Shown here: one piece after another, positions 1 to 11,100 of the stretch
Layout of the letters: each line of letters opens with the position of its first letter
Position numbering within the stretch: the stretch's first letter is position 1
Assembly: GCA_030268105.1 (NCBI GenBank)
Contig: BSDZ01000079.1
Coordinates: 5,602,001-5,666,000 of the forward strand
Source: Volvox africanus
Taxonomy: Eukaryota; Chlorophyta; Chlorophyceae; Chlamydomonadales; Volvocaceae
Direction: 5' to 3'
DNA: 64,000 nt
Made by a program: the position numbers and the translations under genes
Notes under the pieces: generated by a model
What the model saw: the letters and a program-made list of their open reading frames with translations, nothing else
Database searches by the model: none
Told to the model about the DNA's origin: nothing

Positions 1-741
1 TCCTGCCCTCCCTCCTCCCCCGTTCGTCCGTGAGCTCGTCCCTCCATCCCTCCCCACTATCCCTTCCCCCCTCGTCCGTCCGTCCGTCAATCCCCCCTCT
101 TTCGTCTGTCTGTACGTTCCTCCCTCCCTTCTGTCCGTTCCGGCCCCCTACCCCCCGGTTGGTCCCTCCATCCCTCCGTCCCTCCATCTCTCCCTACATC
201 CCTTCCCCCCTCGTCCGTCCCTTCGTCCCTCCGTCCCTCCGTTCCTCCATCCATGGCTCCCCCCTCATCCGTCCGCCCCTCCCTTCGTCCCTCTCCCCTC
301 TCCGTCCATCCTGCCCTCCCTCCCCCCCTCCGTCCGTCCCTCCATCCCTCCGTTCCGCTCTCTATCCCTCCCTCCTCGTCCGTCCGTACGTCCCTTCCTG
401 CCCCGTCCATCCAATCGTCCCTCCCTCCGTCTTTTCCCCCTCCCTGTCCGTCCTGCCCTCCCTTCCCCCCCGTCCATGCGTCCCTCCGTTCCTCCCCCCT
501 TGTCTGTCCGTCCCTCCGTTCCTCCCCCCCCGTCCATGCGTCCCTCCGTTCCTCCCCCCTCGTCTGTCCGTCCCTCCGTTCCTCCCTCCCTCCCTCCCTC
601 CCTCCCTCCCTTCCTCATCGTCCCTTTGTCCCTCTTTCTCCCCGTCCCTCCTTCCTCTGTCCCTCCCTGACCCCTATCCCTTGGTCCCTCCCTTCATTCC
701 TTCCTCCGTCTGTCATTTCCTCCCTCCCTCCCTTTAACCAC
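1..741. repeat. Pyrimidine-rich minisatellite (CCCTCCGT-like)
   Basis: The stretch is almost entirely C and T on the + strand, built from degenerate 4-8 base units such as CCCT, CCGT and CCCTCCGT. It is open in several frames on both strands because it lacks A-rich stop codons, but the predicted peptides are only Pro/Ser/Arg/Gly repeats and are not genes. It ends at a unique border beginning CCCTTTAACCAC (730-741). Confidence 0.9.
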
Positions 742-1574
742 GAGTTACTGCCACTCTTGTGCCAACGGGTACAGGGCCTGATGGAGGGAATGATGGAATG
801 GGGTTCACCGGCCTGAATCCAACCCAGCAACCAACCTGCTTGGGTGACCCCATGGAAAGGATCCGGATAAACGCTGAACTGTTGGTAATGATAATCAAAA
901 AATCTGTTATGAAGTTGGATTGATTAGGAGGGGTTTGCCTGGCTGCTTCATCCTTGGTATGTTGCAGGCAGTGAATTCCCATCAAACAGCTGCTGGTAGC
1001 ACTGCACTTGAAATTGGCTACATGAAGCTGAAAGCTGAACTCCCGTACATTCAACGAACCGCCTTCATTAATCGGAGGCAAATGGTGTTGGCGTTGCCTC
1101 TGAGTTCAGCCTTACAGCCCTTTTGTCCCCCTTCCCTCCACCACCATCCATCAGCCTTCTTAGCCCTTCCCAATCAGCCGCGGAATGATAAGCTCTATAT
1201 ATAACCAGTTTGCCACCAAAGTGATCAAGTGCATCAAAGAATTGCAGAGCTTAAATCATTGTGCAATCCACAGTCCAGAAGGAAACATCTTTCAGTACAC
1301 ATTCATAGATCTATTGCATGGGCCACATTCAGGCAATTGTTTGGTCGCTGAATCCATCTAGTCAGCAGTTCCCAAGAAGCCGTATTTCTCTCTAGAACGT
1401 GCCATGTTGGCACACGCTGCATAATAGAGGGGAGAGGGAGGAACGGTAGAGTGAAGAGGAAGAAAAGGGAGGGGAGAGTGGAAAGGGGAGAGAAGAGAGG
1501 GGGGAGGGAGGAACAGAAGAAGGGAGATAGACATCAGAATTTGAAGAAAATTTCAGTGGGTGCCAGCCCACCAA
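742..1574. other. Gene-less spacer between minisatellite blocks
   Basis: Mixed-composition sequence with no convincing exon, RNA gene or promoter. Short open frames here have no recognisable domain. It becomes purine-rich (GGGAGAGG-type) around 1430-1530, just before the next pyrimidine block. Confidence 0.5.
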
Positions 1575-1830
1575 TCGCCCCTCCCTCCGTCCCTCTCTCC
1601 CTCCCTCCCTCCATCTGTCCCTCCCGCCATCCCTCCCTAACTCTCTACCTCCCTCCCTCCCTCCCTCCCTCCCTCCCTCCCTCCCTACATCTCTCACAAC
1701 CTCCTTTCCTTCATTCGCCACGCCCTCCCTTCCTTCCCACCTCCCTCTATCCCTTCCTCCAACCATCCCTACCTTCCCCCCCGTACGTCCTGCCCCCCTC
1801 CGTCCGCCCCTCCGTCCCTCCTTTCCGGAC
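1575..1830. repeat. Second pyrimidine minisatellite block
   Basis: CCCTCCCT/CCGTCC units on the + strand, including a run of uninterrupted CCCT units near 1650-1685. Same family as the block at 1-741. Confidence 0.85.
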
Positions 1831-1855
1831 GGGGTCCTCTACCCGTTGGTAACCT

Positions 1856-2345
1856 GTGGTTAAAGGGAATGATGGAGGGAATGACGGACGGAGGAAGGAA
1901 TGGAGAGATGGGGGGGAGGGAGGGACGGCGGGAGGGATGGGGAAAAAGAGGGACAGAGGGAGGATTGGGACGGAAGGAAGATGGGGAGGGGAGGGACGGG
2001 GGAAGAGAGGGTGGGAGAGGAGGGGACGAGGGAGGGATGGAGGGAGGGATGGACGGACGGATGAAGGGGGAGGGACGTATGGACAGACAAGGGGGTGGCG
2101 ACGGAGGGACGGATGGAGGGGGGAAAGGAATATAGGTAGGTAGGTAGGGACGGACGGACGGGGTGGGAGGGACGGACGGACAGACGGAGGGGGGAGGAAG
2201 GGCGGGATGGAAGGATGAAGGGATGGAGGAAGGGACGGACGGAGAGGCGAGGGGTGGAGGACGGAAGGGAGGGCTGAATGAAGGTAAGGACGTGGGGAGG
2301 GACGGAGGGATGGAGGGAGGGAGGGACGGGGGAACGAAGTAAAGG
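1856..2345. repeat. Purine-rich minisatellite, inverted relative to 1-741
   Basis: This is the reverse-complement version of the pyrimidine blocks (GGGACGGA, GGAGGGAT units). It begins with GTGGTTAAAGGG (1856-1867), the exact reverse complement of the border at 730-741. The two arrays therefore face each other as arms of a large inverted arrangement. Confidence 0.85.
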
Positions 2346-2933
2346 AGAAAATAAGTGAAGCCTGGAGTGAGCAGGCATAATTTTCTTCGGCCCCAACACC
2401 TTTGCTGTGTGATTTTTTGCCAAGCATCCTTGTCATGGTTAGACCATCCGTCCGGGGATGAGGTGTATTGTCTCTCCTCTTGGCCAGCCTGTTCATCAAT
2501 ACGCCATGGTTACTGAATGTCTTTGTACAGGTGTGTCTTCTGGGAGTCGATTTTCCTGTCCTGGAGGGGGGACTCATGTCCGCGATACAAAGGTTGTGGC
2601 GCGGGCTCTGAGTACTTGCTGCTATCGTGTTTTATCATTTCCTAAGTCTTCAGAGCTGAAATGGCGCGTGCAATGTCCTACGGATCGTTTTTATCATGCA
2701 AAGGTTGCGATTGCTGTGCAACACTATGCAAGGACAATCATACCATTACATCTTTGGATGCATTATAAAATCTTGTATGCATTTCAGGTGTAACAGAGCG
2801 TCAGCCCAGCTAGGTTCCGGTCAAGTGTTAAGTTGTACTATGCGAACCTTAGCGTACAACCATGCGCACCCGTGAGCAATGACACCCGTGATCGCTCCTC
2901 CGCATATCATTTGGGAATGATTTTTTTTCCCAA
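2346..2933. other. Intergenic; upstream of the TPM-RING gene
   Basis: No supported gene. It must hold the promoter and 5' UTR of the following gene. The last 30 bases before the first ATG include a run of eight T. Confidence 0.4.
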
Positions 2934-5923
2934 ATGAGGTATTCAAAACAAATGATAAAAATAATTACACTTTTTGCTGTTTTGGCTGTCCTGGTCCACG
3001 GGAAACAGCATCATTGGCAGCCCGAAACATATCCCAACCCACGAACCCAATCCAACGAGTGTGGTCGGAGGAACTTAACAAGTTTGGTATGCGACCCGGA
3101 TGAAATCATTACGTTTGAAAGCGCAAACGCAATTGATGTCATTCTGTCTAAAGTCGCTGTGGGGGGCAAACCCTTCGCGCAAGCCCCATGTGGAACTTCG
3201 AGACTTGAGGGTTTCCAGGTAAGACTTCATGCCAAATCCAAAACCGGCTACCGGCGCGCTTCCAAAATAGGCTCTCGGCGCAGCCTAACATGCAAAAATG
3301 ATGCACACGGGATCCAGATTGTAATTCAACATAAATATGAACATCTTTCCGCTTATATTCACCATTGCGACTGTCGAGCTAGCCATAAAGCCCGCGAGGC
3401 GCTGACTTGAATTGTACCTATGTCCGCTGCGCTACTGTGCTGCTTTTCCTCGCAGATCGCTGTGGCGCTTATGCGCCGAATGTACAAGTCAAACAACTCT
3501 TCCGCAGCGGCCAAGAGCTTCGCCTACGCGCTTCAAGACGCCTGGGGCATAGGCGACCCCGCCTGCGACAATGGTGTGCTCGTCTTCCTAACGCTGACGG
3601 AGGACCAGCTGGTCATCGTCACCGGAGCGGCTGTGGAGGCCCTTCTGCCGCCCGAAGTTATCGCCACCATCATAAAGGACGTGCGAGTGGACCTCGCTGA
3701 GAAAAGGTGGGTCCTTGGGAGTTCCAGCTACATAGATATCCACTAGCAAACCACATACTACTACTAACAAACTACATACTTAATTAGCGAGGGGAGGTGC
3801 ACACGGCAGGACGAACAGACTAAGCCGTGTGTTCCCCCCTGCGCTGTGGTTCGGCCCGGTCAGGGCCCCCGGTGCTTGTCCGTTCAGGGCAAGTCGCCCA
3901 CAGTGTAACATCATACGTACCTTTTACAGTGCTACAATGTTATTAATGTTTCACCTACGACATCTTTTTGGGTTGAGTGTGAACGACACCACGACAAATA
4001 ACAAGTTATTGAGTGATTTCTCCCCCTTACGCCTTTTACCCGCTTTCTTCCGCTTAGCACGAGTGGTGAGAATTTCTTAACCTCGTGCGCACCGACGGAT
4101 TCTATTCCGTACCCCAACCTGTAGGTATGGCGCAGCCGTAGAGCTTGCCGTTACACGAATTGGACGAGCACTGGCGGAAGCAGTACAGCCCCACGACGAC
4201 CCCCACAGTGGCGGCGGTGGCAGCGACGGCGGCAATGGCAGTAGCGGGCACGTTCTGCACTGGGGCCTTTTTGTGGAGGAGATGCTGTTGGCGTTTGGAT
4301 GTGTCTCCGCAGCATTCGGAGCGCTGTACCAGCGGTACCGTCGTCGTGTACGATCTAGGCGTCAATATGAGGTACGGCAGCAGGGAGCGGCCAAGTCGCA
4401 GAGACCGATGGGAGTATGGGATTCAGTACCAAAGTAACATCTATGATGAACATCATGAATCAACTGCTAACTGAAATTTTTATCATTACCTCCACATGCA
4501 GGAGTGCCGTACAGCTCTAGAGGGCATCGAAGAGGACCATCTTAAGGCAGTACAGCAGCGAAATGGTGCTGTACAGACCTGCTGCCCACTCTGCCTTTCA
4601 CACCTGAACGACAGCTGCACGCCGTCTGGCGCCGGCTTCACCCTACATGTACGACATCGTCGGAGCACGGACGACGGCAGCAGCACGGATAACAATGACG
4701 ATCGTGGCAGTGTCACAAGCGACGAAGAGAGTGGGCTGCGGCGGCCGCTCAAATCCGCAGAACTGGCGGCGGCGGCGACGACGATGACGACAGCGGACGT
4801 GCACACCAAGCCCGGTGCTATGTTCCCCTGCGGACATGCGTTTTGCGAGCCGTGCATTGTCGCGTGAGTAATTGGTAGAGAGCTCTTGAGGATTATTGTG
4901 GGACATGGCGTGACATGATGACACGATATATGCCGCCATGTGGAGGAGACGATAGGAGTCCAAATGCGAGCTTCAGAAGGTTGGCCACAGACGCCGCACA
5001 GTAACTTGGAATTTTGATTAATCATATATTATGGAATAATGGACAGGGATTCCAATGCCTTGCCACTTCAGCTGTGTTTTATCAACAGTCTATCCATACG
5101 AGCCCGCCCTCCACACGCCGGCCCTCAGATCAATCCAGTGACTTAATCCAACCCTTTCCTGCACCTCCTCCACTCGCAGCCGATTCAACCAAGGATTCAC
5201 CAACTGCGCCGTCTGTGGCGTTCCTGACCAGGAGGGTGGCTGCAGCGCCCCGTCTACGGAAGCTGCCCCGGCCGTTGCCGTTACCGCCACACAGGCCGCC
5301 CCGACCACCACCCTTAACACAACAACCGCCACCATTCGCAGTGTCCAGGTGCTGTTGGATCATTTGCGAGCGCGATGGCAGGCCCGGTGCCGCGACGCCG
5401 GCGGCCCCGGCCACGCCGTCAACCAGTTGGGGCCCTCTGGCATGGAGGTGCAGTTCCCGGTGATGATATTCCGGTTGCGGCAGCTGCAGCAGCAGTACCC
5501 ACAGTTTCTGAGTCTGGACATGACGATCGTGTGGGAGCAAGATCTCCGCGAAGGTAAGAGGGCTTGGGAGGGCTCTTTTCGGGTTTCGGAGGAGAGGCCT
5601 CGCTTTGGGTCTAGACGCGGACGGGATCCAGGCTGGTTTAAGAGAGCATTTTAGCTGAGGTGGACGTTGTGAAATGTGCGCATGTTCATAATGCCTGCGA
5701 TATGTTGTTTTATTTAATTGGCAGTAAACTCTCATTATCCATTTTGAAATTTCCCTTAACGCCTTGTCCGTGAGCAGGTCGTGAGCTTGATTCTCAGCAG
5801 ATGCGTCTTTTTCGTCGCCGTGATCCCACTCAGCGCGGTGAGGGCCTGCTGGGCAGTTGGAAAGTCATTTCCCGATCGGCCTCGAAGCTGCAGGGGCTCC
5901 GCATCTGGCCCAGGCGCCGGTAG
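2934..5923 (+). CDS. TPM/MOLO1-domain membrane protein with C-terminal RING finger
   Basis: Six exons join in phase: 2934-3218, 3456-3706, 4125-4425, 4502-4863, 5180-5553, 5778-5923 (572 aa). Residues 1-23 are a signal peptide (an alternative ATG lies six codons downstream). Residues ~30-200 match the TPM/MOLO1 fold: CGRRN...VCDPDEI at the start, then GFQIAVALMRRMY, and DAWGIGDPACDNGVLVFLT. A membrane helix follows at ~222-246. The segment after it is basic. A RING finger has C307/C310, then C389-x-H391-x2-C394-x2-C397, then C409-x2-C412. I infer a lumenal TPM domain and a cytosolic E3-type RING. The loop between C310 and C389 is far longer than usual and is acidic and Ser-rich. The donor ending exon 3 could instead be the GTATGG at 4413. 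TPM and RING domains are each known; I do not recall this combination being characterised. Confidence 0.72.
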
Positions 5924-8153
5924 GGCACCGGCCTGTTTAGGCGCCGCGAGAGAACTGCCAATTAATGTACATTTATGACACAACGGCACAGCGAGCCAGT
6001 TTGTTGTACGACAGGACAATACTGCAAGGCTACCGTAACTACTGCCAGTGCACAATGGGTGATCTTGCTGCGGGGCATAAACTGGGGAAGCTCATTCGAA
6101 AGTGTCGCGCGAGTCGTCAAGCACCTGGTGGGGGAAGCGGGGGCTGAATAGTGAAAAGGGACCGTGGAAATGTGCAGAGGCTGTTCCGCGCGTGTTTCTC
6201 GCGGACGCTACAAATGTTTGGCAGAGTTCGCCGCCACTTATCAGTGCAAAATGTTTTGGTTTCGAGCGCGGGAGACCATCAGATGCAGGGAATGAAGTAC
6301 ACAGCGAGTCCTGCCTCCTCGGCGTGACCCAGAGAGTCGTGCAAGCCTACAAGCCTATGGGCTTGTTGTGCTTGTCCCGTTTTGGACACCCGCGCAAATT
6401 CACTTTTCGGGTCCTCGCGGGGGATCTATGTTTGCAAAGGATTGCAAAGCCGTGCGTGCAGACCGACGCACTGCCATGTACTTAGCACTGTGGACTTGTG
6501 AGGCTTCGATTATTGCACGCCTTAGGGTTTGTAACGTCGGCTAGTGTCGGCTTTTGGAGTTCGAGTGCTTGTCCACAAGGCACCTCAATTGGAGTAAAAG
6601 CCTCCAGGGGGCCTCCATGGCCTACTGTGTATGGCGCCAGTTCCGATCTGGCCGGATGTACCCGTCGTGTGTCTGTTCGTTCGGGTTGGCCACTGATATG
6701 TTGCCTTTTTTTCTGCCCTGCAAATTGGTTTTAATGACGATTCCGATAAACGTGTCGGTTGTTCAGTTTGTCAATAGTGCTCGGCGGTGGAACTGGATGA
6801 GAAATGGAGGATTGCGTTGTGTAACTGCAAGCAGAATCCAGTCTGGCCCATACCAGGCAAGTTGTCTGTGTAACAAGTTCTCACGACATGTTAATAGTGA
6901 ATATAGCTCGTGCCCCTGCTAAGAAGTGTGGCATGAACTCAGCGCGCCACTCCCTAGGAAGGCCTCAACAAGCAAATTGTTACCTGCTATGTCCCAGGTT
7001 CTCTGCAGCTTTGAGACGGTGCGGTAAAGATGGCGAGCGTGTGGCAATGTGCGAATTCAGCGGGGAAGGGTACATTCCTCTGGGGGTATGGGTGCACTCC
7101 ATATGAGCAGGTGCAGTACGACGCCATGTCCTTTCCTTACACCTCGATAAGCTCAATACTTGATGTTTAAAAAGTGAAACAAACGACAATTTTCGAATCC
7201 AGGACTATGGCTCGCTGCCGAGCGCGCGTTGGCAGTACATGAGGAGGAGTGCGAAAAGGATAGCTTGGAAGTTGACGATCAGCGCCTATCACCACATATG
7301 ATTTACTCATGGAATTATGTGATCATAGTCACCTTTAAAATGAAATAACAATACATGTTTTGCTGCACTGCAAGGCGCTCCCACCGAAACCTGTACGGAC
7401 AGCAAGTGTTGCTCATGGAGGTGTTGGTCTTCTTGCAAAACTTTCTGAGGTTATAGTACGAGGGAATCTTTTTCACTCTTCAAATCGTTGAGCAGATAAT
7501 TTTACTGGCTACCGGAGAGAGGATTACGGGTATAACACGACCGCCCAGTCTATTTTGCTTTTCTTTCTTTAATATATTGAACCATTATTTAACCTTATTG
7601 TCAATCCATAGTGGTCTTGGCTGCGTAGAATAATCTTGCGCCACCAATAACGGCAACTGGTTGAAGATGTGCCCAATGAAGTCTTAAAATACGTATATTT
7701 TTAACAATTAGCATATATTTGTGTTTCAGCTGTCGTGGCAAGGTTCTAGGTATGCCGAAGTGCAAACAACGTCAACCTTCCACCATAACCTAGCAAAGCA
7801 AATCAACCGACGAGGTATGTGACAACGCAATAGTATTATGTATAAGTTCAATAACCTGATCTGTCTTTGATGGTTTCCTTACACGGTTGGTGGTCCGTAA
7901 GGTTGGTCTAACGGCCTGAACGTTGGGTTCAGGTATTATGCTTGGTGATTTCGTGGTTCGCTTTAGTGTCTGTATATGTCGGAATGGTGAAATGACATCC
8001 TGCCTGCGGCGCTTTGGCTATCCAGGCAATTGGCAACCGGAATACTTAGCTTGTGACGAGCGGCTGAGCGTGCTCGCAATCAATAGCCATATCCTTCATC
8101 ACTATCTCCTGTACCATCAGCGCCAGCATCCAATCCAGCGTTAGCATTAATAA
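5924..8153. other. 3' UTR of the TPM-RING gene, then intergenic
   Basis: About 2.2 kb without a supported exon. Several short open frames (for example 6102-6485 and 6554-6922) have no recognisable motif. The 5' exon(s) of the next gene may lie in 7900-8150 but I cannot define them. Confidence 0.4.
6530..6534 (+). promoter_or_regulatory. Candidate polyadenylation motif TGTAA
   Basis: First TGTAA on the + strand well downstream of the TPM-RING stop codon (about 610 nt). TGTAA is the usual volvocine poly(A) signal. The motif is short, so chance occurrence is possible. Confidence 0.35.
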
Positions 8154-11100
8154 TACCTATACAAGCAGCGGCATTTCGTCCCAATCTCAAGAGCAGCCGC
8201 TCTGAACGCAGCAGCTGCCACCCTGGAGCCTGAGGCAGCCGCCACAAGCGGCGACAGTAGCCGGATTGTACCGGGCGCTCAGGTAGCTCCTGTTGCGCGT
8301 CCGCAACTGGGATGTGGGTTGCAGAAGGCCGGCGCCTGGACTGAAGGCAGAAACTTTGCGGCAGTGCTATCCAGCATCCAGGTGGAGCTATCGGGAACGG
8401 CAGCTGACCCCATACCTGTCGCCGCCTCCGCTGCCGCCACTCCGTCGCCACCCCCTAACCCTGCCATGTTGCAAGACGGCATGTTCGTAGCGCCGGTCCA
8501 TCCACTGGATGACTCCAATCCGAATGGAACACGATCAGTGAGCTCCAATGCAGCGGCGGCGTGGGATCAGCCTGCCGCTGGCAGCGGCGGCGGCGCCGCT
8601 GCTGTCCTACCGCTACCCTTACCAGGCCGATTGGCAGCCGGGAGCGCCGCTGGCAGCGGACATTCAAGCGATGAGGCGCTGTACGCATTAGATCCAGGGT
8701 TGCGGCCGGCGGGGTCCATCAGTGGTCTCTCCATTGGTAGAGCGGTTACAGCAGCGCGTATCTTCGGTTCGGAAGAACAACCCAGGGGGGCTTTTCATGA
8801 TGGCGGCGGCGGAACGCAACCCGAGGCACCGCCGCCGACTCTTCCAGGGTGGGTTGGCGGACTCCACGTGGGGCTGCATCCTCCTCCCCCGCTTCCCTTC
8901 TCCCCTGCTGAGGTCCCTGACGCGCACGCGGACGTTGGCGGCGGCGCTGCTGTCATGGGTGCGCGTGCGTGGGGCCGTGGCTGCGGGCCTGGAAGGGGAC
9001 GGAAGAGTGTCGGAGTGGCCAGCGCGGGCGCTGTTGACCAAGGGCCAGGGCAACGGCTCGGGGGTACCCATGACGTCATTGGACCTCACATTATCGCCGC
9101 CGTGGATACCGAAGGGGGTGCCATATACCCGCCGACTGGCTTCTACCACGATGGTAGCTTCTGTGCGGGTGCCGGCATTCTTAATCCCCAGCATTTTACC
9201 CCAGGGACCGTCATGGGCCCCGAGGGCCTTATCAATCCCCAGAGTGTCACCCCTCCGGTCGGCTTCTACCCGGGGCACGTCAACTTCAGTATGGGCATGG
9301 GTATGGGTACGATTTCTGGGGGCCTTATTCCAGAAGGCACTGTTCATAGGGCAACAAATCCTGCTCATAGCAATGTCGGCTTCGGTGGGCAAGGCAGTGC
9401 TGGCGGTGGTGGCGGTGATGATGGTGACGACGGCGAAGGCGGCAGCAGCAAAAGTGAGGGCGCTGGTGGTGGCGGAGGCCGCGGCCGCGGCGGCGGTGGT
9501 CGCGGCCGCAGCGGCCGCGTTGGGGTCGGCGGCCGTTGGGGCGGACGCCGTCGAGGGCGCGGGCGAGGACGAGGCCGCGGCGGAGGTAGGGGGCGGAGAG
9601 CAGCCGACGCTGCCGTGGAGAACGTGGGTATTGAAGCGGCGGGTGGCGAGGAAGGTGCGGCTGGCGAACGAGGCGAGGGCGAGGACCAGTCATGTACCGA
9701 GCATCAGCTTAGGGCAAGCCAGGATGGAGGGCAACAAGGCAGGTTGGCACCTGATGGCAACGGCGGCGGGGCCGGGCGGGGCCGAGGGCGCGATAGCAGT
9801 CGCGCCCGCGCCAAAGGGCTCAGTGACGGTGGCGCCGCCGCCGCCGCATTAGCGGCAGCCGCGACGACAGCGAACGCCAAGCCCGAGTCTGGTGCTGACG
9901 ACAGCTTGGTGGGGTTCACGGACTTGATAGGGGGTCGTCCTGGTCGCCGCCGGGTGAGCAAAATGGAAGCCGTCATGTACGACCTGGTCCGGGCTTCGCA
10001 GGTGGTCCTCCCCGAGACACGCCGGGTAAGCAGACAGCCGCCAGTGGCGGCGTTTCGAAGGATGGCGGGAAGGGAAGGGGAGGTAGGGGAGGGGAGAGCA
10101 GGATACCAGATAACGGGCCACTGGAGGGATTGATAGCTAGATGATGATAGCAGAAGAGGCGTGTCATCATCAGATATATTACGTCGTACATGCGCATCCA
10201 CGCACATGCACACATATGTACACACATATGTACACACATATGATACACTCGCAGTACTCACTCCCCGCCATCCAATGGCGGCACAATCCGTACAACCAAA
10301 CATGATTGTCGCACGCTGCTCATGGACGTGTCGTGTCGTATCTTCTTTGCGCTCCGGAACAACCCCACCCCGTCCCGCCTCGTGGAGCGCAGGGCCCTGT
10401 GGAGTTTGAGCTGTTGCCACCGTACAGCGCTGACCTGGTTTCGGAGCACAAGGTCCGGTTCCAGGAGTCCTTGCAGCTGCTGAAGGACACATTCCCGAAA
10501 AACGCGCAACAGGTGAGTGGGGCGGAGGGTTGCTGCGGGAGGACTGAGGACCAGATCCGAACCCCGAACGCCGAAATTAGGGGCGAGTACGGGCGGAAGG
10601 GCGGAAGGGTGGAAGGCGAATAACGAATCCTGGTTGGGCTGGTGGGAGGGAGCGAAGGGAGAGGAGAAAGGGAGCGAGGCGAGCGAGCGTTTTGCGAGCG
10701 GCAGAGCGGAACCCGCGGGGCGCAAACGTTAAGTCGACCGGAGGATCGTGTTGCTGCCCCTTATCGTTTATTCGCAGATTAAGCAGAGCGTGCGGAGGGA
10801 CTGCAGCACTGGTGTCAGGTGGGAGAAGGGTTGTGGGGTGGAAGGTGAGAGGTGGGGAGGGCGCAGATGGGAGACAAATTACTTGAATGCGCACACGTCC
10901 ATTACCATCATCACCATCGCTTTCGTCGTCGTCATCATTATCATCATCATCATTATTATTATCATCATCGTCATCGTCGTCGTCGTAGTAGTCTTGATCG
11001 TAGTCGTTCTCATCTGGCTGCAGGAACGAGACCTGCATGGTGGCGGGGTTGTGGGTGGGCGATGAGAGGCTGGCGTGTGCGTCTCTTCTGCGACTTAACG

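Noticed and set aside
30..816. Long open frames on both strands encoding Pro/Ser or Arg/Gly/Glu repeats
   Set aside because: Low-complexity minisatellite that lacks stop-codon trinucleotides; no domain or splice context.
8688..9852. Long frames overlapping exon 1 of the acetyltransferase gene on both strands
   Set aside because: GC-rich shadows of the real frame; only the 8319-10025 frame joins downstream GNAT exons in phase.
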